NCBI GenBank assembly: GCA_027559495.1 | Contig: JAMXSV010000024.1 | Coordinates: 1,922,001 to 1,986,000 of the forward strand | Reading direction: 5' to 3' | Source: Aurifilum marmelostoma | Taxonomy: Eukaryota; Ascomycota; Sordariomycetes; Diaporthales; Cryphonectriaceae | Length of the DNA stretch: 64,000 nucleotides | Shown: piece by piece, positions 21,210 to 34,187 of the stretch | How the letters are laid out: each line of letters opens with the position of its first letter | How positions within the stretch are numbered: position 1 is the first letter of the stretch | Position numbers and translations under genes: made by a program | The notes under the pieces: model-generated | What the model saw: only the letters and a program-made list of their open reading frames with translations | Database searches by the model: none | Told to the model about the DNA's origin: nothing

Positions 21210-24200
21210 CTTGATGGTAGGCTTGTGCGTGCAGAAAGCAAGGTAAGTGCGAACTCGCTACAATTGAAGGTTATGCAGGCGTGAGAGAGACACGAGAAAA
21301 CGTGAGGAGACCTGCAAATGTTATGGCTTGGATGGAAAGGGGCGAGTAGCCCGGATTGATTAAATCTGGGCTTTCTTTTTGTCTCTTCAGCTCCTCAGAA
21401 ATCCCGACGCCGGTGAGCTCCTGTTCATTGTTCTCCTTGTTGTGCCCGTCGCCGGAATGGGTCCTTTTCCCCCTGATTTTCTTTGACAATGGACATGCAG
21501 CAAAGGATGTGTTATATTACGGTGCAGTCACAATGCCTTCACTTTCCTTTTCCGTCTTTGGCAAACAAGCTTGGAAACAATGCCTGCATAAATTGCCCCT
21601 TGCAATGCTATTCAGCTCATTTCTCAATCGGAGAGTCCGACAAGTGATCCTGACTTCTTCGGCTACGCGTGATTGAACATCTGTTTATTTGAACCATCTG
21701 GTATCACAAAGAAACAGCCCATGACAAAGGATGGGGAGAAAGCAAAATGTTACCAACCAAACGACTCCCTTGCCTCCCCCCCCCCCCCTTGCCTTTTTCC
21801 CCTTCCCCTCCTCCTCGATTTTTCTTCTCTTGTCATCAAAGAAAAGAGTAAGAGTAAAATTTCCTCGGAGTAATGTCAAATATCTGTTGCATGATATCAA
21901 GCGAACCTCAAACAAGCCTTGAAAAAGAAAATGGAAACCCGTTATCCGTCTCACATGTACATTCTGAGCGCTGTGGGGCCGAATTGTGTAAGATGATTCG
22001 TCGGTTATTACCAGTGAGTGACCAAAAGTAGAATTTGCAAGACAGCCATCAATTGGTCGCGAAAATTACTGAACTCTTGTCCGCACACGAAGAGTGCCCA
22101 AAAAAAAAAAAAAAAAAAAAAAAAACTAGCCTCAGCAGGAGCAACAGCAGTAGTTTATTCATTCATCCATTAGGTAGAAGAAAGCGACGATGGGACAGTG
22201 ATGGGGGCTGGGCAGGGTTCTCAAGTCTCTCTGTGTGAAGGAATTCGTGCATGCATAAATAGAAAGTTTGGTTTTACTCATCCGATTTCCCCTTCAGATC
22301 GAGCCACGGGAACAAACACCGAGCATCCGTTCATTTCTGGACTTTCATTCGTGCTACATGTCATTCTCTCCCCAAGTCCACCATAATCAATCCAGTGAAA
22401 CAACCCTCGTCATGGGCTGCGACACCGTCCGCGCCGCCTCCCCTCCCAGACGTAGAGAGGCACGCCTCGCTGTGTCGGTCGACCTAGGCGGGCGCTGTAG
22501 CTACGGAACTGTTCTCCCGGGCGCCTGGGATCGAGCAGATGGCGACGCTGCCGATGACTGTTGTGCCGCAGCATGGCAGGTCTGTGGAGGAAGGAGTGTT
22601 TGATCCCGCTCTGGACGGTGGATGGTGTGGACAGTGAGAAGTTGTACGAGCCTGATGGATTGGAGGAGGGGCTGGCGCTGGACAGGGTGCTGCGGCACAC
22701 GCTGTGGCAGTGGACCGATGAGGCACCCAAGCGACAGGAAACGTCGCTTTTGCAACGACATACACTCAGTAACTGCCTGAATCCGTCCAGTTGGACCTGT
22801 TGAGATGAAGTCTCTACCGCACATACATCGCCGAGAGACTGATGCCGATGCTTAGGGAAATAATTCAGTGCACGTTCACTGGTAGTCTCCCGCGCAAAGT
22901 ACGACTCGACATTCCTCCTAGACCTCGCCATTGGGTTGCAACTCCTGCTCTCAACTGCATCTGGAGGCCTCGTCTCATTTCACAACTCATGAAATAACTC
23001 ATTATCTGTTGACGAAAAAATTTTTCTCTTTCCAAAGATTGCGCGAAAATGGTGGCTGGCACTTTTTTATCTTTTCTTTTTTCTGTCCGACGCAGCTGGC
23101 ATGTGGCTGAGCACCAGAAAAAACCAAAAGGTGGTTTACTTTCGGCTACACCGTTACAGTAGACAAGGCGCACAAGAACGGAAATTGGTGGCCGTTGGGA
23201 ATGCTAGCGACAAAAGCTCAAAACAACGCTGTTAACTGACGCGCCAACTGAGTCGAGCCGCTCTTGCGAGGCCTCTCACGCATATACCTTCTCCAAACAG
23301 GCACCTTCCGCCCACCATTCTTCCTTATACCTTCACAGGCAGGCACGCTGACAGCTGGCGCCGAGGCTTTTCGGAGCTCTGGCTGACAGTGTGGGATTGG
23401 TGGGGGAGGGGTCTAGGCCCTTTCATGGCTGAGCAACCTCTACCACCCCGTGAAGACATCCCACCTGGGCGTGTTGGCGCACTCGGCATTGTCCGTAGAG
23501 CCAAACCCATTTTGAGAGATCGATGTTGCTCTCATACCCCAATGACATGTGAGATGATCATCGGCAATCTGACCTTGGGTTCCCAGACCCGGGTCAGCGG
23601 GTGGGTGGTGGGCAGCAGGGCTTGGACACCAACTTTGGAGAGGGCCTGTTCCGCACTTCAGCTTTTGTGATGTGCTCCCAAGCCTCCAAGCAGTAAGGAT
23701 GCGCTACTCTAAGGGTCCCTCCCATCCACCCCCTGAGCATGCAAAGACGCAACAGAGCGTGACGAGCCACCTTCAAGCTAGTTACCAAATGCTGACGATG
23801 GGGATGAGGGTCGGTCGACGATCTTGATCTCTTGGTTGGCGCCGTCCAAATGGGAAACCCGATTTTTTTTTTGTTCTTTGTGACGCGAGCGACTGAAATT
23901 ACAGAGCTAAGCAGAGCCACAAGCTGCTGCATTTGGCCTAGGATCAGTGCATCATTGAGGTCATGCAATCCTGTCCCACGCTGTTTCCGCTCAGCATTCG
24001 ACGACAACCACCATGATCAGCAGAGTCTTGTCTTTGGCGGGCCAGAGAAATGAAAGAAACCATTGCAACGATTTGAGAGAGTACGTTGTGCCATGTACCA
24101 CCATGTTTTTGACCATTCACAGCCACTCGATCACGCTGAGGAGTGGCTGCGATCGCAACCACTGTAGAGAGAGGTGTGTGTGAGATCATGTTGACAGTTG

Positions 24201-25826
24201 ACCGAGACGGGACAAGCCCTGAAGCTTATTCCCCATACCAACAATGACCCATCGGACAACGGACCAGCTAGATTAAGTTGCGGTCAGACGATGCTGCAGA
24301 CCTGCCGCAGCAGAGCACTGGCTACAGCCAGACAAGGCAGAGTGCAATAGCAGGTGCCATCAGGGATCTGACGTATTTTTTCCCCTGCTGGTTGGAACGC
24401 CCAGGCGCATCGCAGTAGTACCGTAGGAATCGTGATTCTGGTTTGCCAGTCGTGCCAGGTTCGGGAATCGAGTACCGCAGCCCACAAGCACCTGGGCTCC
24501 ACACACATACCAATACTATTGAGTGAGACCCTTCAGATTGCGGGTCGCGATTCAAGGGTGCAAATGTTACGGTCGATGCACGATTCTTGATTTTGGTCTT
24601 GGTCTCAGACATCGACCCATCTGGACCTTGTTTTCTGAACCGCCCACTGGGCCGTGTGTGTACAGCGGCTGGAGTCAGATGTTGATTGAGTGGGAAATTG
24701 GCGGGAGGACATAAACAAAAAAGAAAAGAAAAGCAAAGATGAAGACGGAAAGGAGGAGAGAGACATGCATTACTATGTACCTCACAGTAATTTGAGTAGT
24801 GTAGTACTACAGGCGGTACTTGCCTGCGTTCTCGTACTAAAAAAAATCGCCTACAATCGATCTGGTAAGTCCCGTCCCTGCTTCCCACAGGGGAGCAGCC
24901 GCTCTGGTCGAGCGCGTCCAGCTAGACAGGGATACTGCTTCGTGAATCATGCCCCTCAGACGTCATCGCAGATTGGCCAACCACACTGTTTTTTCACCCC
25001 CCGAGCTAGGGTCGAGCAGGATAGACGAGGGCGGCAGAAGGGGACTGGCGTCAAGGTCAAGGTGAAGGTGGTCTGGTCAGGCAGGGGCTAGGGCCAAGCT
25101 GCAGCAGTGCTTGGGGAGATTGCTTTTCGGATACAGTGCTCTGCTGCAGCAGGTCTGGGCTCTGCGTCTGGGTCTGGGGTTTGTTTTTTTTTCTGTTCCG
25201 TGGTTATTTTTTTTTTCCCTTCCTCCCCAAGGTAGTCTCTTTGAGGGTCTTATTAGGGTAGGAGCCTCCTTCCCTCTCGTCTGTCCGTTCCCTCAAACGG
25301 TTTATTGGACGAAAGACACCCTCTCTGGCTTCTGGTGCGACGTTGTCCTCCTCCCAAGGCAGAGCACTGCACCACTCGCCAGGAACCTCTCCCTAGCGCT
25401 GAGCCTACTTTATTGTCCTGAGTGGTCGCATCATTGTCCCGCTTCGAGATAAGGTCGCGCGATCTCTAAAAGGCGGCCTCCCACCACTGTCCTCCTTCTT
25501 GATCCAGATACAAGAAGGGGTTCATACTCTCACGATAGAGTGCAGGCCCTTCATCTGGCCTACACCACGAAAGGGTCCCTTCCTTCTCTTCAGATACATT
25601 CAGTGGGACAGGCCTGCCGAGGGCTGTATCCTTCCTTCACTCTCCTCTCACACGGAGCACTTCCGGAACCGTGAGGTCAAGCTTGTACGTGAGACAATTG
25701 GCCATTCAATCTACTGTCTTTTCTTTTCTTCTTGTTCTTGGCCTCATTCGCTACCCTTGACTTGAAATGTATTGACAAGATGATAGAAATAATCTAGGGC
25801 GGCCTATATCGCGTCAATCCCTTACC
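21210..25826. other. 4.6-kb intergenic region without recognised genes
   Basis: The flanking genes are divergent (coiled-coil protein leftward, CSC1 channel rightward), so both promoters lie here. I see A26 at 22100-22125, C- and T-rich patches, and a run of short frames with no family resemblance. The longest (about 173 codons, minus strand, 22410-22931) is Ser/Arg-rich and does not resemble a protein domain. The last 700 bases before 25827 are CT-rich, as expected for the 5' leader of the channel gene, and contain short upstream open frames. Confidence 0.5.
22100..22125. repeat. A26 homopolymer
   Basis: Twenty-six consecutive A residues in intergenic DNA. There is no target-site duplication or coding sequence beside it to suggest a retroposed copy, although a plain poly-A tract of this length is unusual outside such copies. 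Confidence 0.9.
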
Positions 25827-28593
25827 ATGAGTTCCAATACTGGGTCCAATCGGGACACGACGCCCGTGTCCCTGTCGGGCCTGATCTCGACTCTCGCGCC
25901 TGTCGCAGTCGTTGCGGGCATCTACTTCTTGATCTTCCTCATCCTGCGCCGCAGCCAGAGGCGTTTCTATGCGCCTCGTTCCTACATTGGGAGCTTGCGA
26001 GAGTCCGAGAGGACGCCTGCCCTGCCGTCAGGCTTTCTCAACTGGATCGGCAGCTTCTGGAAGATCCCCGACAGTTGGGCGCTCCAGACCCAATCCCTCG
26101 ATGCCTTCCTCTATCTTCGCTTCATTCGCCTGACCGTCATCATCTCCTTCGTGGGCTGCTGCATCACCTGGCCCATCCTGTTCCCCGTCAATGCGACTGG
26201 CAGTGCTGGCCAGAGCCAGCTTGATGTCCTGTCCTACTCCAACATCGACCAATCTACCCAGAAGAACCGATACTTTGCCCACGCCCTGGTCGCCTGGGTG
26301 TTCCTTGGCTTTGTCATGTACATGATCATGAGGGAGTGCATCTACTACGTCAACCTCCGCCAGGCTTTCCTCATCAGCCCCCTGTACTCCGATCGAGTGT
26401 CGTCCCGGACTGTACTCTTCACCTCGGTCCCTGACGCCTTCCTGGACGAGAGGAAGCTGCGCAAGATCTTTGGAAACTCGGTCCAGCATGTCTGGATCAC
26501 TGGTGATATCAAGAAGATTGACGACCTTGTCGAGAAGCGTGACAAGGCAGCTTTCAGGCTGGAGAAGGCCGAGATTAAGCTTATAAAGCTTGGTGAGTGA
26601 GATTGTCACCTCCCTGTGCCCAATCTTCGCAACCGCCCCCCCCCTTTATCTTCGTCTCTGGCGTTGGGGATCTCTTCGTTTCTGACAATCTTGCAGCCAA
26701 CAAGAACCGTCTCAAGGCTACCAAAGGTGCTCCCGCCGAGGGACAGGAGCAACAGCCTGCGCTGGATGCCGAGTCTGGTAGCATTGCTGCTCGCTGGGTT
26801 CCTGCCAAGAAGCGGCCCACCCACAGGACTGGCCCTCTTGGACTCATTGGAAAGAAGGTTGACTCGATCGACTGGTGCCGCTCTGAGCTTGCGAGGCTCA
26901 TCCCTGAGACGGAAGCTGCCCAGGCTGAATACCGCACCGGCAATTACAAGAAGATCCCTGCCGTCTTCATTGAGTTCAAGAGCCAGGCCGAGGCCGAGAC
27001 TGCCTACCAGGTTCTGGCCCATCACCAGGCGCTGCAGATGTCTCCTCGTTACATCGGAATCACTCCTCAAGATGTTGTCTGGAAGTCTCTGTCGATATCT
27101 TGGTGGCAGAAGGTTGTCCGCCGATATGCTGTTCTCGCCTTCATCACCGCCCTCATCGTCTTCTGGGCCATTCCGGTCGCTGTTGTCGGCGCCATCAGCA
27201 ATATCAGCTACCTCGAGAGCAGGTTCAAGTGGCTGTCCTTCCTCGACAACGTTCCCTCTGTGATCATGGGTGTTATCACGGCTCTTCTGCCCTCCGTCGC
27301 GCTGTCCATCTTGATGTCGTTGGTTCCCGTCATCATGCGGCTCTGCGCGAAGCTCGCTGGCGAGCCGTCGTACACGCGGGTTGAGCTGTTCACGCAGAAC
27401 GCCTACTTTGTGTTCCAGGTCGTCCAGGTCTTCCTGGTCACGACCTTCACATCTTCAGCATCGGCCGTCGTCAACCAGATCATCGCAACGCCTCAAGATG
27501 CCACCTCGATCCTCGCCAGCAACCTGCCAAAGGCTTCGAACTTTTATATTTCGTACTTTATTGTGCAGGGCTTGACGGTCGCCTCGAGCGTCATCTCCCA
27601 GGCCGTTGGCTTCTTGATCTTCACGCTGCTCTACAAGTTTCTCACGGGCACGCCTCGCGGTCTCTATAAGAAGTGGGCCTCGCTCAGCGCCATCTCTTGG
27701 GGAAGTACGCTGCCCGTATACACATGTATTACGGTCATTGCGATCGTGTACGCCGTCATTGCTCCCCTCTGCCTAGGATTCTCGACGATCGGCATGGGTC
27801 TTTTCTACTTTGCGTGGCGATACAACGTGCTCTTTGTGACGGACACGAGCGTCGACACCAGAGGTCTGATTTACCCGCGCGCCATCAAGCAGCTCTTTAC
27901 CGGCATCTATCTGAGCGAGCTGTGCCTCATCGGCCTCTTTGGTGCCTCGGTTGCTATCGGGCCTCTGGTTCTCATGATTGCCTTTACCGTCTTCACGGTC
28001 CTCTTCCACATCAGCCTTAACAGCGCGATCGACCCACTCCTGTACAACCTGCCCCAGAGCCTCATGGCCGAGGAGGAGACCCGCCGCGTTGACCTTGAGG
28101 CTCCATCCAGCAACGAGAAGCAGGACGGCGTCAAGAACGGTGCCACGAATGGTCATTCTGTAAGTGAAAGCCCCCCCTTCCCCCAACCATTACCGTCACC
28201 ACCACCACTGGAAAGTTACCACCACATACACTAACAAAGAGGACACAGCACACTCCTGCGCCCAAGAAGGCCAACTTTTTTACCAAGTTCCTCAAGCCAT
28301 GGACCTACGCCGACTATTACACCATGCGGGAGCTCGTTCCCCGGTATGACATCGCCTTTGGCTATACCGAGGAGATTGAGGCAGATGCGTACTACCCGCC
28401 CTCTATCACCTCGTCGGCTCCGCTCTTGTGGATTCCCCGTGACCAAGCCGGCGTATCAGCACAAGAGATTGCCCAGACCAGCAAGGTAATCCCGATTACG
28501 GATGAGGGCTGCGAGCTGAACGAGAAGAACAAGCTCGTGTGGGACCAAGATGGCGCCCGTCCTCCTGTTTGGGAAGAGAAGATCTACTATTAG
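25827..28593 (+). CDS. CSC1/RSN1-like (OSCA/TMEM63) osmosensitive cation channel
   Basis: This is a predicted hyperosmolality- or mechanically-gated cation channel of the OSCA/TMEM63 family, related to yeast Csc1, Rsn1 and Phm7, in the plasma or an internal membrane. Exons 25827-26592, 26697-28159 and 28249-28593 give 857 residues with consistent phases; introns are 104 and 89 nt. Domain order matches the family: N-terminal RSN1_TM (three helices in about residues 20-180), a cytosolic RRM-like PHM7_cyt domain (about 200-380, with TVLFTSVPDAFLDERKLRKI and AVFIEFKSQAEAETAYQVL), the 7-TM channel core (about 390-700) and the C-terminal PHM7_ext tail in exon 3 (FLKPWTYADYYTMRELVPRY). Intron 1 falls inside the cytosolic domain. 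Without splicing, both frames would stop early. The ion specificity and stimulus are inferred from the family. Confidence 0.94.
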
Positions 28594-29746
28594 ATGAGCT
28601 CGTGTCCAGAGGAGAAGGCTCAATGAAGCCTGGAAGGTGCGTTGGCGAGGAGGGGGGGGGGTGGTCCGGGACTGAGAGATCTCGGCAATATTGGTAATGA
28701 AAGGGGTCCGATGATATGGGCCCTTTACCTTTTTTTTTTAAACCTTGTTTCCTTAATTGTTTTTTAATCTGTCATTACTCACGATGTTCACGCTGGAACT
28801 TTATGCCTCTATTTTTCCTCTGGTCTTTCCTTTGGAATGGAATAAATCGGGGCGTGTAGGGATGACTTTCCAAGAAGTCATATGTCAAAGAGTTGGAACG
28901 GCGAACGTGATACCACTTTTGATGCGACGAGAATAAAAAAAATCCCTATATAATGCGACCAAATTGCCAAGTTCCCTGTGATGTGCAACCCGCGAGCTCT
29001 CAAGAAGACGCACAAGTCTGAATCATAGAACAATCCCTAAGAACAATGCGTCTTACACACCCACTGCAGAATCGAATTTGATACATATCAGACCCCGTCT
29101 CTCTCCTAGTCTCCTGGTCAGTTTGTCAATACTCTCCAAATATCGCGTTGAAGAAGGTTAACCCAAGAGAGTGCTCGGGAAGCACAGAAAACACAGGATC
29201 TGGACTGCCAAATACTAATACGAGTCCCATTGCGTGCCAGCCAGAATATTATAAACTGATGAAAGATGGCCCGAATTTGACCCGAATACAAAGAAAATCA
29301 AGAGATTTTTTACTATTTACCCTTTTTGTTCTCTTCTGGCTCATCTGTCTTCTAAGTGACGATAGAGGAACAAGGATAGTTCAGAACCCTGCCAGGTTGT
29401 CGCTTACTTAATCGTCATCCCGAGCATGCGACGACGTCTGACGTTGTCCAGCTCATCTGTACTCCGCACTTCATCATCCGTTCATGTGAAATTAAAACGA
29501 CAGGCCGAGGGCAAGCGAAACAGAAGAGGAATTCACGGGATATGTCCATCTGTCGACCTCGATGAGAACCGCAATGGCTGCTGGCTGAGGGGGATCGAAT
29601 TCCACTCGCTCACAAATCCAACAACCAACGATTTGAGCCGACCGAACGATGGGCCAGCGAGCTGGATGGGTTCACCACATAACTTCATAACCATCATAAC
29701 AACATCTTCACCAAGGCAGACACGCAAAACGGCAGAATTATTCTCA
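28594..29746. other. Intergenic: channel 3' region and PLC leader
   Basis: The first part (28594-28950) contains G- and T-runs and likely the 3' UTR of the channel gene. The rest is AT-richer and precedes the phospholipase gene. The phospholipase frame is open back to 29426, but this segment has no domain character, and I treat it as leader. Confidence 0.5.
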
Positions 29747-31018
29747 ATGGGTTTACCGCGTTCCATATCAATCATGATCCCGACTCCTCTCCACCACCAC
29801 CACCGGCGCAGCCGGACCAGCATGGTCCTGTTCACCTTGATGGCCATCTTTGGAGGCTACTCTCTCCTGCACCTCCTAGTCTCGCCACTCCAGCCATTTC
29901 TCCCATTGTCTGAACCCAGCAGCTCGATGATGTCTCGGCCGCCGGCTACCTACCACAACTACACATCCTCCTTCTCGTTCGACCTAGACCAGGCGGTGAA
30001 CCCAGAGTGGATGTCCAGAGTCCCAGACACGGCCTCGCTCGCCAGCCTGTCCATCCCGGGCACGCACGACACCCTCACCTTTGACCTGGTAGACAACAGG
30101 ATCTTCCAGTGCCAGAATCACGACCTCAAGACGCAGCTGCGCGCGGGCCTGCGCTATTTTGATATCAGGGGCAGGCTGCTCTACGACGCGTCGGACGAGG
30201 AGGCGGAGAAGCAGCCGCCCAGCATTGGCATCTTTCATGGGCATGTATATACGGGGTACACGTTCCAGGACGTGCTACTGACCGTGTTTGAGTTTCTGGA
30301 GGAGCATCCTTCCGAGGGCATCGTGATGCGGATCAAAGAGGAGGGCACGCCGCTGCCGATCGCCCGGGCCCGTGGCGGTAGCAGAGCCGACAACGACGAC
30401 GACGCTGCTGATGCTGCCGCTGACCAAGGAACCTGGACGACAGGTCTCTACAACGTGACATTCGAGGAGGCTTTCAACTACTACCGCCTGCGCAACAGCG
30501 CCACCGCGCAGGGCTGCGAGAAGCACCTCCTCTTCCCCTGGCCCTCGTCCCCCCCGCGTTCCGTCCCCACGATGGGAGAGCTCCGCAGCAGGATCATCAT
30601 CCTGTACGAGTTCGACACCGTAGCCAGTAATTACGGCATCCCCTGGGCCTCGGACCACATCACACTCGAGGACCTCTGGATCATCCTGGACCCGCAGCAC
30701 CTCGACAACAAGTGGAATGCGGTGCGACAGAACCTGTTGCTGGCGGGCGCGAGCGCTGATGACGACGACAGGCTGTTCCTGAGCCATCTCAGCGCCAGCG
30801 TCGGGGTCCTGCCCATCGAGGCGGCGGCGGGTCCGCTGGAGGACCGGAGTAATGGCTCGGTGATTGCGGGGATCAATGATCGTACGGGGTTGTGGCTTGA
30901 GGAGCAGGGGAAAGGAGATCTGGGGGACAAGGGCAAGACTGGGGTGATAATGGGAGATTTCCCTGGGAAGAGATTGGTGGAAGATATCTTGAGGAGGAAT
31001 GAATGGTTGAGCGGGTGA
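29747..31018 (+). CDS. Membrane-anchored PI-PLC X-domain protein
   Basis: This is a predicted phosphatidylinositol-specific phospholipase C of the small, bacterial type (X domain only, without Y, C2 or EF-hand). It would cleave PI or GPI-like lipids. The chosen start at 29747 gives 423 residues in one exon, beginning MGLPRSISIMIPTPLHHHHR. A hydrophobic segment (MVLFTLMAIFGGYSLLHLLV, about residues 26-45) is a signal anchor. The catalytic region shows the two active-site histidines: SIPGTHDTLT (about residue 105) and GIFHGHVYTG (about 165). FDIRGRL and an HPSEGIVMRIKEE motif also belong to the X domain. An acidic insert (ADNDDDAADAAADQG) sits mid-domain. An in-frame extension to 29426 is possible but has no domain character. 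The extracytoplasmic location is inferred from the anchor. Confidence 0.87.
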   Translation: MGLPRSISIMIPTPLHHHHRRSRTSMVLFTLMAIFGGYSLLHLLVSPLQPFLPLSEPSSSMMSRPPATYHNYTSSFSFDLDQAVNPEWMSRVPDTASLASLSIPGTHDTLTFDLVDNRIFQCQNHDLKTQLRAGLRYFDIRGRLLYDASDEEAEKQPPSIGIFHGHVYTGYTFQDVLLTVFEFLEEHPSEGIVMRIKEEGTPLPIARARGGSRADNDDDAADAAADQGTWTTGLYNVTFEEAFNYYRLRNSATAQGCEKHLLFPWPSSPPRSVPTMGELRSRIIILYEFDTVASNYGIPWASDHITLEDLWIILDPQHLDNKWNAVRQNLLLAGASADDDDRLFLSHLSASVGVLPIEAAAGPLEDRSNGSVIAGINDRTGLWLEEQGKGDLGDKGKTGVIMGDFPGKRLVEDILRRNEWLSG

Positions 31019-31757
31019 TGTGTCATCACCAGGAGGTGAGATGATCAGCATCTGGTTCCATGTATGACATATAAAGCCCACTGGAAGGAAGGTTTTCAGG
31101 GCTTGGACATCATTACGTTGTTTTTGAATAGGACAAGACTAAGACTCACGGCAGGCGAAAGAGACAATTTTCATAGTTGCCGTATTGTACCAACAAAATG
31201 TAACATTGCTCGAGCAAGTCTTCAATTGTTGGAATGATAAGACCCTGCCTGTGATGTATGTTTAGTAATAATATATTGCCACTCCTCGTCAGTGTAAAGT
31301 CCTATCAGCAGCACCACGGAGAAACCAAGTTGGCTACGGAGACAGCAACATTCACCATCACAGCACAAATACCAGTTCCTGGCTTAGCCTGTCTATTCAT
31401 GTGTCCAAGGCTTGTCTATGGACCCGCTGCTCCGGATGTCCCCCTCACCACTTTGCGGCGCGTCAGTAAACGACTCCTCGTTTGATCATGTAACCTCACA
31501 CGCGGGCGGAGAGATAGAACAAGAAGGACACAACATTTAGAGTTGAACACAGCCCTGGTGAACTCTCCTTAGACTCTGTCTACCTGAGCATCTTTACTCT
31601 CGTCGCCGCGTCTTGCCATTGGAGGTCTCCCCCCCCCGGGGGCGATACCGTCTGACAAGTACACAGTAAGCATCTGCCGTCCCGTCCCGGCTGATCGGCC
31701 AAGAGGGAGAAAGAAAGGGGTCCAGGAACAGATCAAGCCCTCGAGTCAACCCTGTTT

Positions 31758-31779
31758 AAAAAAAAAAAAAAAAAAAAAA
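31758..31779. repeat. A22 homopolymer
   Basis: Twenty-two consecutive A residues in intergenic DNA, followed by further A/G-rich sequence. Confidence 0.9.
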
Positions 31780-32981
31780 GAAGTCAAGAAGCCGAATCAC
31801 GCCAAAGTGCCATCTCACGAGTACCAAAATGAATCCCATCATTCATCCACCAGACCAACAAAAGGCGGAAAAAAGAAGGGAAGGAAGAAGAAAAAAAAAG
31901 AAGAGAAAGCTACTGACTTTTGTGCCCAACGTTTCTTTCTTTCCGTCCTTCTTGCACCCTAGCAGCAGCCAAACTGGCTGCACGCAAGCATGGCAGCCAG
32001 CCAACCCCCCCCCCCTCCCCAAGTGGAGCCAAACCAAGCCCCCCCCCCCCAAAATAAAACCCAACGATAAAACTAAAGATCCAAGTGAAAATCATTCTCG
32101 ACAATCGAAATGAGAGGAGGGGTATACCTCCAGAAAGGAAAAAGAAACCCCAACAAGCACCACGTGCCCCCAACCATGGAGTCTCCGCCCAGGTATGAAC
32201 AAACACACACACACACAAGTGCGCCGCCGGCTCCCTCGGCCCCAAAATTACCTGGCGATGATCACCATTCGCCCGGGGGTTGAACGGACGGGGGACGCGC
32301 AGATCTGCACAGGGGAAAAAAACTTGCACACATGGCGCCTCCCTAAAGGAGAAGAAAAAGAAGAAGAAAGAGGAAAGGGGAAAAAAAAAAGGAGACGAGA
32401 ATGAGATCCAACCCTCCTTTCCGAGATCCTGAAACACCGAATCTTATATGTGACGAGACAATATGGCACGAATGCGGTAGCTGGTGAGGATGATCATTGA
32501 GTTCGTCCGCAGCTGAACGAAAAAGAAAAAAGAAAAAAAAAATAAGAGGGCTCGCGTAAACAAAGCGCTCCCCCCCACCCTCCTCATCCCCGTGGCAGTT
32601 ATACTAATTAATACATACTGTGTGGCGGTACACATAAATCCACACACACAAGTACCACAGCAGTAGCACAGATCCAATCAACCCTTCTTTCTCCTTTGGC
32701 TTCGGCAAAGAGATGAACATTACATCAAGCGCGGCACCACACCTCATCAAAGCGAAACCAGCCCTTTCATCTCAACTAAACCCAACTTCGAAAGTCCCAA
32801 AGTGGGATCAACAGCAGGAAGCAAGAAGACCAAAAACCAAAGAGGGGGGGGGGGGACATCATGGTGAAGTAGTGCTGATAATGGCTTGGGCACTAATTAA
32901 TTTTAATTGATCGCCCTCTATTTTACTGTATCAACACCGGAAAAGCTGACACCCGTAGAGCCAGTAACTAGTAGCACGAGT

Positions 32982-33011
<30 letters not shown>
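32982..33011. repeat. (AGC)10 microsatellite
   Basis: Ten AGC units in intergenic DNA. A short frame translates it as poly-serine but shows no other sign of coding. Confidence 0.9.
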
Positions 33012-33014
<3 letters not shown>

Positions 33015-34187
33015 GCGACCTCGATCAATCGAATTAATTTAATGAATGAATGGTATTGGCTCAACCCCACACTTGCCCTTGTTCCTTTCCTTTTTCTGGC
33101 TTTCTCTTTCTTCCCCCTCTGGTGGATTCGCACGACAACTGACTGACCTCTTGTAACGCAACCCCTGGACCGCGCGGGACAAGGACCGCAGCAGCAATCA
33201 TCACATGCTTGCGCCATGCAGTGGAGACGGGCGGCACTGCGGACGGGTCGAGAACTCCGACCCAGCCCCTGATCTGTGATCGCGGGCCACGTAGTTACGA
33301 CGACCTGGACGACCACCTGCTGTCATGGGACGACCGCTCCAGTGGCCCCATGTGAACGTGGCTGGAATGTGCACAGATCACGATTGTTGTCCAACACACA
33401 ACAAAAAACAACAACAAAAGTCCTTACCTAACAAGATCTTGCTCCGCACCAATCAAATGCTTGCTTGCCAATGCTTTTTGTTGTTTCATTCGCTGCTCGC
33501 TGTGATTAATCACATACTCTATATCGATCCAACGAGCCGTCCCCGGCAGCCCCGCGCTGCCCGACCCCCTCTTATGTATGTACATGTATCCTGATTAAGA
33601 AATCCGTCCCTTGACCAGCCCCGACCTCGCCATTACCAGTTTAGTTCATAAAAAGGTCCGCCTTTTCCCATTTGCCGTGTGAACGGTCCGGGGGTCGAGG
33701 GCGCTCTCGAGCGACGCCATGTGTTTTGTACAACTCGACTTCGATTGCTCCGCCTGTCGCCTGATCGTGGCGCAGGATTCGTAGACACTAGAAATAAGCA
33801 GCTGTCGTTTTACAGTCGCCTGCGGCCAGACCGGTGGTGGACTGACGGCAAGGCCGACTGCAACGTGATCGCCTCTGTAATGCTTTAATCAAAACCCTTC
33901 GAAACACCGTCCTGACCCAGCCGTTGTCCGTGACCCAGTCTTTTTTTGCTCTGTTGACTTGCTCAAAAGGGAACTCCCGGGAAATAATCGATAAAAAAAG
34001 AAAGATATAACGCCGTCCTGGTATCTCAAAGTGTAACGCCCAGTATGCAATCCAAAGTTTGGGGCCGAACGCGCGGATGAGATTCGTTTGCGTCGTGAGA
34101 TGCCGTCGCGACTATCCAGAAAAAATTGCTTGGTTCGTGTGTGACCAGACTCCGTAGTGAAAACCGACACCCTCCTCCCATCGTGTG

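Larger units (their letters stand above)
31019..34187. other. 3.2-kb intergenic region with low-complexity tracts
   Basis: The flanking genes converge (PLC rightward, WSC sensor leftward). The DNA holds A22 at 31758-31779, many A-, C- and GA-rich runs around 31860-32590, and an AGC repeat at 32982-33011. No open frame resembles a gene. Confidence 0.5.

Noticed and set aside
22410..22931. 173-codon minus-strand frame
   Set aside because: It is Ser/Arg-rich without a domain, has no splice partners and sits in a region full of similar random frames.
29426..29746. N-terminal extension of the PI-PLC protein
   Set aside because: It is in frame but has no domain or targeting character; the next ATG gives a normal signal anchor.
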